NCBI GenBank assembly: GCA_900553675.1
Contig: USEH01000072.1
Coordinates: 1 to 10,011, forward strand
DNA: 10,011 nucleotides
Reading direction: 5' to 3'
Source of the DNA: an uncultured Ruminococcus sp.
GTDB taxonomy: Bacteria > Bacillota > Clostridia > Oscillospirales > Ruminococcaceae
The notes under the pieces were generated by a model, which was not told the origin of the DNA, did not search any database, and worked only from the letters and a program-made list of their open reading frames with translations. Made by a program: the position numbers and the translations under genes. Positions 5,798 to 10,011 of this stretch are shown piece after piece (position 1 is the stretch's first letter; every line of letters begins with the position of its first letter).

Positions 5798-7198
5798 TCA
5801 GAAGTTAAAGTAAAGAAATGGGTTGTAGGTTGAATTGACTAAATATGCGGTTGAGGCTATCAGCAGGGCTGCGGTTATCACCGGTTTTAGCACCAGTATA
5901 ACCTTTGAGCCTTCCCCGCCGATCTGCTTGATATAGTTTTTTGCGGCTCCCGAAGAGAAGAATATGCAAAGAGCTAAGCTTACCGCCGCCTGTGAAAGAA
6001 GCGACCACGATCCGCCCGAAGCAAAACTTCCGCCCGCTCCGAACATCGCGCCGATAAATCGCAGCGCCGAGCCCAAAGAGTCGGTGTCGAAAAGCACCCA
6101 GCCAAACACCACCGCAAGCATTGTATATAGCCACGAGAAAAACGCAGGAAGCCTTTCAAGCAGCTTTTCCATCCCCAAATGCTCGGCGATGATAAGCAAA
6201 CCGAACCACGCTCCCCAAAGAACAAAGTTCATGCTTGCTCCGTGCCATAGTCCTGTCAGCAGCCAGACGATTGCCAGGTTGCGCACCGTTTTCCACCTGC
6301 CCTTTCGACTTCCGCCCAACGGGATGTAAACGTAATCGCGGAACCACGCGCCAAGGGTGATGTGCCATCTGCGCCAGAAGTCGGAAACGCTCTTTGAAGT
6401 ATATGGGAGGTCGAAGCTTTTGGGATACTTAAAGCCCAGCATTCTGCCCAGACCTATTGCCATGTCGGAATATCCCGAAAAGTCAAAATAAATCTGGAAG
6501 GTGAAGGCGATTATGCCCAGCCACGCCGTCAGCGCGGGAAGAGTGGAATAATCCATCTCCTTAACCTGCGACCAGAATATGCCTATATTATTTGCTAAAA
6601 GCACCTTTTTTGCAAGACCCACAATGAATATGCTCACGCCGTCGGACATGTCCGAAATGCTTACCTTGCGGTCGTTAAGCTCGGCGGCTATGTCCTGATA
6701 CTTTACAATCGGACCAGCAACTATCTGCGGGAAGCAGGTGACATACGCCGCAAAGTTGATAAAGCTGCGCTGAACGTTTATCTTCCGCCTGTAAAGGTCT
6801 ATCGTGTAGGACATACTCTGGAAGGTGAAGAAGGATATGCCTATCGGCAGGGGCAGGTTCGGCGACGGAATCGAAGTTCTGAAAATGCCGTTGAAGGTAT
6901 CTACCACAAAAGAGCTGTATTTAAAGGTGAACAGCAGCCCAAAATTTATAACGATGGAGACGATCAGGCAGGCTCTGCGCTTTTTTTCGTTTTCGGTTTT
7001 CGACATAAGCATTCCTGCGGTGTAGTCAACAGCGGTGGATATTATCATCACGATAACATATATCGGCTCGCCCCAGGCATAAAAACCCAGACCCGATACA
7101 AAAAGCATCAGGTTTTTAAGCCTTTTGGGTGCAAAAAAGTAAATAAGCATAACCGCAGGCAGGAAGTAATACAAAAATTCTATGCCCGAAAATACCAT
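5798..7198 (-). CDS. AlgI-like MBOAT O-acyltransferase
   Basis: This 466-residue polytopic membrane protein has the hallmarks of the AlgI/DltB/PatA branch of membrane-bound O-acyltransferases: about ten or more hydrophobic segments, PQIVAGPIVKY (157-167), FQIYFDFSGYSDMAIGLG (234-251), DFWRRWHITLGAWFRDYVYI (273-292) and LLTGLWHGASMNFVLWG (313-329). H319 is the expected catalytic histidine and H279 the second conserved one. It would move an acetyl group across the membrane to the DHHW protein encoded directly downstream, giving O-acetylation of a cell-surface or secreted polysaccharide; that is inferred from the pair. Length is typical. GGGAG lies 10 nt before the ATG. It follows rnmV by 20 nt in the same transcription unit. 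DltB (teichoic acid D-alanylation) is less likely because dltA, dltC and dltD are absent. Confidence 0.92.
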   Translation of the reverse strand: MVFSGIEFLYYFLPAVMLIYFFAPKRLKNLMLFVSGLGFYAWGEPIYVIVMIISTAVDYTAGMLMSKTENEKKRRACLIVSIVINFGLLFTFKYSSFVVDTFNGIFRTSIPSPNLPLPIGISFFTFQSMSYTIDLYRRKINVQRSFINFAAYVTCFPQIVAGPIVKYQDIAAELNDRKVSISDMSDGVSIFIVGLAKKVLLANNIGIFWSQVKEMDYSTLPALTAWLGIIAFTFQIYFDFSGYSDMAIGLGRMLGFKYPKSFDLPYTSKSVSDFWRRWHITLGAWFRDYVYIPLGGSRKGRWKTVRNLAIVWLLTGLWHGASMNFVLWGAWFGLLIIAEHLGMEKLLERLPAFFSWLYTMLAVVFGWVLFDTDSLGSALRFIGAMFGAGGSFASGGSWSLLSQAAVSLALCIFFSSGAAKNYIKQIGGEGSKVILVLKPVITAALLIASTAYLVNSTYNPFLYFNF

Positions 7199-7218
7199 TC
7201 TGATATGTCTCCCGATTG

Positions 7219-7821
7219 TTAGTCCTTTGGCAAAGCGTTTATTTCCTCTGCCAGAGCCTTATATTCATCATAACTCACAATGCTGTTGAGAGCCTCTAAA
7301 AGCGAGTTCGGCGGAAGCCTTTGCGGCAGGTTCAGCCGCTGGATCAGCCTCTGTCTTTTTAAGGACGAGTTTAAGCCGCCCGAAAAGCCGTCCTCGTATA
7401 AATCCATTTTGGTTATCCTGCACGATTCTGCGCCGACCGCAACATCATCAGCGCCAAGGCAGGCTTTAAGCGCCGAGATTATGATGTCGTCCGACAGCCC
7501 CTCAACGCCTAATTTTCCCTCTGCCGAGGGGGTGGCTTTGCGCCTTTCCTTGCCGTAAACGTCGGGGACGTATGCATTGCGGATCCTGTCCTCAGGAACA
7601 AGACCCTTTATGTGACCCCTGATTTTAAAGCCTGCCGAATCGCTGTCGGTAAGGATCACTATTACCCCGCTTTCGGCATATGCGCGGATTAGCTTGGCGG
7701 TTTCGCTGTCCGAAAAAATACCGAAGCCGTTTGTCACTATCACAGGGCAGTCTACTATATTTTTCAGGCGCGATTTGTCATATTTTCCCTCAACTATGAC
7801 CGCGCCGTTTATGTGAAGCAT
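7219..7821 (-). CDS. rnmV: Ribonuclease M5 (5S rRNA maturation, Toprim domain)
   Basis: The 200-residue protein opens with a Toprim fold: VIVEGKYDK (8-16) carries catalytic E11, TNGFGIF follows at 30-36, and LTDSDSAGFKIR (57-68) carries metal-binding D59 and D61. The stretch YGKERRKATPSAEGKLGVEG (89-108) is the typical RNase M5 signature, followed by the C-terminal domain that in B. subtilis binds 5S precursor with ribosomal protein uL18. The enzyme trims both ends of 5S rRNA precursor. The start has GAGAGG 8 nt upstream, 12 nt after holA ends. In Bacillus rnmV neighbours ksgA, whereas here it lies between holA and an O-acetylation pair. Primase is excluded by length and lack of a zinc-binding domain. 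Confidence 0.9.
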   Translation of the reverse strand: MLHINGAVIVEGKYDKSRLKNIVDCPVIVTNGFGIFSDSETAKLIRAYAESGVIVILTDSDSAGFKIRGHIKGLVPEDRIRNAYVPDVYGKERRKATPSAEGKLGVEGLSDDIIISALKACLGADDVAVGAESCRITKMDLYEDGFSGGLNSSLKRQRLIQRLNLPQRLPPNSLLEALNSIVSYDEYKALAEEINALPKD

Positions 7822-7833
7822 GTTAAGTTCCTC

Positions 7834-8886
7834 TCAGCCTTTAAATTCTATGATTTTCGCGATTGCTTCTTCCAGCATAACGCGCGGGTCGGTGCGCTTA
7901 GACTTCATATCGCGGTCGCAGTCGGAAAGGGTTTTAAGGCAGAACCGCAGCTTTTCCATCGGCATGGAGCGGCAGTCGCGGAAGGCGTTTTTCACCGCGA
8001 AGTCCCTGCCCCGATAGCTGTAGTCCTCGACAACCGTCTTTTCCGGAACGCCGCTTGCAACAGCCGTTTTTGCGCGGTAGATATCCATTGCCGCTCCGGC
8101 TATAACGGTCAGCAGGGCGATTGGCTCAGCCTGCCGCGAATACAGCCTTTGCAGAATGTCAAAAGCCTCCGCCCTCTTTCCGGTGAGGATGGCTTTGGAA
8201 AGCTTGTAAGCGTCGGTGTCGGCGCCGTCGGAGACTAAAAGCTCGATAGTCTCCCGCACTATCTCCCCGCTTTGCTGATACGAAGTAAGCTTATCGCACT
8301 CGTTGTTTATCATCAGGATGTTGCAGTTTTGGGACGCTGCCAGGTACTCGGCGTTATCCGGCGACATAAAACACCCGCTTTTGCCCAGCCGCGATTGTAT
8401 ATATCCCACAAGCTCGGGCGGCTTTTTATATGCAAACTCCACAACTCCCCCGCCGCACTTTACAATATGGTCGGCAAGCTTTTTGTTCTTCTGGCTCAGC
8501 GCCTTTTTACCTGCGGCAAGGTCGGTGCCGGTGGCGTAGAAGATAACCGTTGTAGTAGCGGGGTCTATCCCCGAAATTATCTCAAAAAGCCGCTTTGTCT
8601 CGTCGGGGCGGAGGCTGTCTGCGTTGAGGTCGTTGACTGCCGCCACAACCCTGTCGGTGAACATGGGCATAGCCTCGCAGATGTCGGCAAGCTCGGACAT
8701 GGAAAGCCCTGCGGCGGGAAAGAAGCGGTAGTTCATGTCTTTTGCTTCGTCCGGCACAAGCTTGTCTATCAGCTTTTTGGTGATGATTTCGCAGGTGAAA
8801 GCGTCCCTCCCCCAGAAAAGATAGCAGGGCAGGATTCTGCCGGCGCGGATGGACTTTACCAGCTCGGAATCGCTCATATAAGGCAT
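7834..8886 (-). CDS. holA: DNA polymerase III subunit delta
   Basis: The 350-residue protein matches HolA, the clamp-loader subunit that opens the beta sliding clamp. The N terminus YLFWGRDAFTCEIITKKLID corresponds to the usual Y-L/F-x-G-x-(E/D) start of the delta AAA+-like fold. The middle (about 50-150) holds the expected MFTDRVVAAVNDLN and ATTTVIFYATGTDLAAGKK blocks, and the C-terminal third has the conserved collar region (RDMKSKRTDPRVMLEEAIAKI). Sequence similarity of HolA across bacteria is low, so the call rests on this overall pattern and length. The frame is open to 8946, but that would start inside the -35 box; the ATG at 8886 has GGGAGG 7 nt upstream and is about 25 nt from the predicted transcription start. 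It heads the four-gene operon. Confidence 0.88.
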   Translation of the reverse strand: MPYMSDSELVKSIRAGRILPCYLFWGRDAFTCEIITKKLIDKLVPDEAKDMNYRFFPAAGLSMSELADICEAMPMFTDRVVAAVNDLNADSLRPDETKRLFEIISGIDPATTTVIFYATGTDLAAGKKALSQKNKKLADHIVKCGGGVVEFAYKKPPELVGYIQSRLGKSGCFMSPDNAEYLAASQNCNILMINNECDKLTSYQQSGEIVRETIELLVSDGADTDAYKLSKAILTGKRAEAFDILQRLYSRQAEPIALLTVIAGAAMDIYRAKTAVASGVPEKTVVEDYSYRGRDFAVKNAFRDCRSMPMEKLRFCLKTLSDCDRDMKSKRTDPRVMLEEAIAKIIEFKG

Positions 8887-8917
8887 TCTGCCGCCTCCCT
8901 TCGTGTTTGTCATAGAC

Positions 8918-8946
8918 ATTATAATACATATTTTAAGATTGTGCAA
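8918..8946 (-). promoter_or_regulatory. Sigma-A promoter of the holA operon
   Basis: Minus-strand TTGCAC (8941-8946, 4/6 to TTGACA) is followed after exactly 17 nt by a perfect TATAAT (8918-8923). Predicted transcription start is near 8911, about 25 nt before the holA ATG. No other promoter is evident within the operon. Confidence 0.85.
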
Positions 8947-9067
8947 GAGGGAAAATATGATTAAGTGAAGAGAGAAAAGCTAAGAAATGCGGTATCGGCG
9001 TTTCATCCGGTGATGATTTTGATTGTCACTTCGCGACGGTTGGTAGGATGTATGATAGCGGGTTAAA

Positions 9068-9101
9068 ATGTTCGTTGTTACATGGGTAAAATAACGTACA
9101 T
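9068..9101 (+). repeat. Hairpin repeat unit A
   Basis: Arms ATGTTCGTT (9068-9076) and AACGTACAT (9093-9101) pair with one mismatch around the core GTTACATGGGTAAAA (9077-9091). Upstream GATGTATGATA could pair with TAACGTACATC as an alternative arm. Unit A' at 9472-9515 is its inverted counterpart. Confidence 0.7.
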
Positions 9102-9110
9102 CATAAAGAA

Positions 9111-9154
9111 AATGGACGATGTTACAGGGATAAAACTTCGTCCATTCGTCCATT
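9111..9154 (+). repeat. Hairpin repeat unit B
   Basis: Arms AATGGACGA (9111-9119) and TCGTCCATT (9138-9146) are perfectly complementary around a core GTTACAGGGATAAAA (9121-9135). The 3' arm is repeated at once (TCGTCCAT twice, period 8). The core is shared with unit A while the arms differ. Confidence 0.75.
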
Positions 9155-9171
9155 TTGCAGGGCAATGTTTA

Positions 9172-9216
9172 AGATGTCTAATTCTACAGATTAAATAATT
9201 AGACAATTAGACATCT
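9172..9216 (+). repeat. Hairpin repeat unit C
   Basis: AGATGTCTAATT (9172-9183) and AATTAGACATCT (9205-9216) are perfect 12-bp inverted arms. The inner copy AATTAGAC (9197-9204) is a tandem duplicate of the 3' arm, period 8. The core CTACAGATTAAAT is a shortened relative of the unit A and B core. Confidence 0.7.
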
Positions 9217-9282
9217 GAACAGCAGATATCCAATCTGACGACTAAGATAATTGGTCATTAAGTCTGACATTTGTGATTATAC

Positions 9283-9310
9283 TTGCCAAGTAGTAATTAT
9301 TATATAAAAT
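9283..9310 (+). promoter_or_regulatory. Possible promoter inside the repeat region
   Basis: TTGCCA (9283-9288, 5/6) and TAAAAT (9305-9310, 5/6) are 16 nt apart on the plus strand. Transcription from about 9317 would run through the CCGT-GAAAG-ACGG hairpin and the left-pointing repeats towards argS. The segment is AT-rich, so a chance match is quite possible. Confidence 0.25.
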
Positions 9311-9360
9311 ACTATAATATGGAATGCAGTAAGCCGTGAAAGACGGGTAATTCACTTATA

Positions 9361-9400
9361 ATGTATATTGTAAAAGTTTCAACCCGACAGATTTAACATT
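9361..9400 (-). repeat. Hairpin repeat unit D (degenerate)
   Basis: On the minus strand AATGTTAAA is followed by the core CTGTCGGGTTGAAAC and a partly complementary TTTTACAAT/ATACAT arm. The GTCGGGTTGAAA core is shared with unit C', but pairing of the arms is imperfect, so this is the weakest member. Confidence 0.45.
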
Positions 9401-9406
9401 GCTTGC

Positions 9407-9471
9407 CCGGATGTCTGATATGTCTAATTGTCTAATTTTTCAACCCGACATAATTAGACATTGATATCCGG
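9407..9471 (-). repeat. Hairpin repeat unit C' (nested arms)
   Basis: Outer arms CCGGAT (9407-9412) and ATCCGG (9466-9471) enclose inner arms ATGTCTAATT (9420-9429) and AATTAGACAT (9452-9461). GTCTAATT is duplicated (9430-9437), and on the minus strand the core reads ATGTCGGGTTGAAAA. The arms match unit C, in opposite orientation. Confidence 0.7.
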
Positions 9472-9515
9472 AATGTACGTTATGTACGCTATTTTACCTA
9501 TGTAACAACGAACAT
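9472..9515 (-). repeat. Hairpin repeat unit A'
   Basis: Minus strand: ATGTTCGTT (9507-9515), core GTTACATAGGTAAAA, then AGCGTACAT and AACGTACAT in tandem (period 9). Against unit A, the arms and core differ at only two positions, but this copy has the doubled 3' arm. Confidence 0.75.
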
Positions 9516-9526
9516 CCGAATGTACA

Positions 9527-9571
9527 AAATGGACGAATGGACGAAGTTTTACCTTTGTAACATCGTCCATT
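9527..9571 (-). repeat. Hairpin repeat unit B'
   Basis: Minus strand: AATGGACGA (9563-9571), core TGTTACAAAGGTAAAA, then TCGTCCAT twice. It is the inverted counterpart of unit B with identical arms and a few core changes. Confidence 0.75.
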
Positions 9572-9638
9572 CAAACGTCCATAACCCGAAGTTTCAGACG
9601 GCTGTTTGGACATCACGAAAAAAATACCCGATTTCCGC

Positions 9639-9667
9639 TTGCAATCCGACTTAAAATATGGTAATAT
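9639..9667 (+). promoter_or_regulatory. Probable argS promoter
   Basis: TTGCAA (9639-9644) and TAATAT (9662-9667) are spaced by 17 nt, each 4/6 to consensus, about 40 nt upstream of the argS ATG. No T-box specifier or AGGGTGG antiterminator motif is seen in the short leader. Confidence 0.45.
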
Positions 9668-9706
9668 ATTAAAATGTATTATTATGAGTATTCAGGAGGA
9701 CAACAT

Positions 9707-10011
9707 ATGCGCAAAATTACCGAGCTTTTAACCGAAGCGGCGGCGCGCGCCTTTGAAAGCTGCGGCTACGACCCCAAGCTTGCCACTGTTGCGGTTTCGG
9801 ACAGGCAGGATCTTTGCCAGTTCCAGTGCAACGGAGCTTTTGCCGGAGCTAAGCTATACAAAAAAGCTCCCTTTGTAATAGCGGAGGAGGCGGCGGCAGT
9901 GTTGGCTGCAGACGAGCGTATTGCAAGCGTCGAAGCCGTTAAGCCGGGATTTATAAACATCACACTTAAAGACGAGTTTCTTGTAGATTATGTCAACCAG
10001 ATAGCGGCGGG
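9707..10011 (+). CDS. argS: Arginyl-tRNA synthetase, N-terminal part (cut by window end)
   Basis: An open frame from ATG 9707 runs to the window end without a stop: 101 codons. AGGAGG lies 7 nt upstream of the start. The translation contains DLCQFQCNGAFAGAKLYKKAPFVIAEE (about residues 35-61) and PGFINITLKDEF (about 81-92). These match the ArgS-specific N-terminal additive domain that recognises the tRNA-Arg D-loop, including the conserved FQCNGA and GFIN blocks. The enzyme charges tRNA-Arg with arginine in the cytoplasm. The HIGH-type signature and the catalytic domain lie beyond the edge. It is transcribed divergently from the holA operon. Confidence 0.9.
   Translation, partial: MRKITELLTEAAARAFESCGYDPKLATVAVSDRQDLCQFQCNGAFAGAKLYKKAPFVIAEEAAAVLAADERIASVEAVKPGFINITLKDEFLVDYVNQIAA

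Larger units (their letters stand above)
8947..9706. other. 760-bp divergent intergenic region filled with hairpin repeats
   Basis: No convincing protein-coding frame lies between the holA promoter and argS. The stretch 8947-9060 shows little beyond a GCGGGTTAAAA (9058-9068) resembling the repeat core. From 9068 to 9216 there are three repeats pointing right, and from 9361 to 9571 four pointing left. Between them (9217-9360) is an AT-rich segment with a small CCGT-GAAAG-ACGG hairpin (9334-9346). From 9576 the sequence leads into the argS promoter. Confidence 0.7.

Noticed and set aside
8887..8946. 20-codon N-terminal extension of holA
   Set aside because: It would begin in the -35 box of the operon promoter; a strong RBS precedes the ATG at 8886.
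8980..9165. 61-codon minus-strand open frame
   Set aside because: It lies across the hairpin repeats, has no convincing RBS and an unlikely composition.
9313..9318. Isolated TATAAT on the plus strand
   Set aside because: No acceptable -35 box lies 16-18 nt upstream; the nearest TTGCCA is 24 nt away.
9068..9571. CRISPR array
   Set aside because: Units occur in both orientations, spacing is irregular, units have variable complementary arms rather than constant repeats with unique spacers, and no cas genes are present.
9576..9706. T-box leader of argS
   Set aside because: No AGGGTGG-type antiterminator, specifier stem or terminator is visible before the start codon.
9766..9963. 65-codon minus-strand open frame
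   Set aside because: It is antisense to the clear argS coding sequence.

Overview
The window looks like a chromosomal piece of a mid-GC Clostridia (Firmicutes), plausibly Oscillospiraceae/Ruminococcaceae. The grounds are the gene families (ECF sigma factors paired with DUF4179 membrane proteins, a DHHW-family partner of an MBOAT acyltransferase, ribonuclease M5), the strong AGGAGG-type ribosome binding sites and the low-GC TTGACA/TATAAT promoters. This placement is inferred from gene content only.

Left edge (1-447), no gene: three near-consensus minus-strand promoters lie 107-111 bp apart, each behind A-rich tracts, and fire leftwards out of the window. The two complete ones place the predicted +1 at the same GCTGTC sequence, the start of a small GNRA-capped hairpin whose stem differs but still pairs. 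This is the architecture expected of an rRNA (or other abundant stable RNA) operon lying to the left. Two inverted repeats occupy 324-448.

Centre-left (448-4537), minus strand: two tandem paralogous modules, each an ECF sigma factor followed by a single-pass DUF4179 protein, its presumed membrane regulator (anti-sigma role inferred). Module 2 (4537 to 2610) ends at a terminator (2555-2588). Module 1 (2371 to 448) starts from a good ECF-type promoter (TGTAAC-N17-CGTC) and carries a 100-bp near-palindrome between promoter and RBS. The two DUF4179 genes share a 76-bp near-identical 3' segment.

Centre-right (8946 to 4600), minus strand: a four-gene operon, holA (DNA polymerase III delta), rnmV (RNase M5), an AlgI-like MBOAT O-acyltransferase and a DHHW/AlgX-like partner. 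A textbook sigma-A promoter is at 8918-8946 and a strong intrinsic terminator at 4600-4630. Housekeeping replication and RNA-processing genes are thus co-transcribed with a surface-polysaccharide O-acetylation pair.

Right (8947-9706), no gene: a divergent intergenic region filled with at least seven copies of a 35-65 bp hairpin repeat. Each has a related core (roughly GTTACA-GGG-TAAAA or GTCGGGTTGAAAA) between arms that differ from copy to copy yet stay complementary, usually with the 3' arm duplicated in tandem. Three copies point right, four point left. I do not recognise this family; it is the most unusual thing in the window.

Right edge (9707-10011), plus strand: the first 101 codons of argS (arginyl-tRNA synthetase), cut by the window end.
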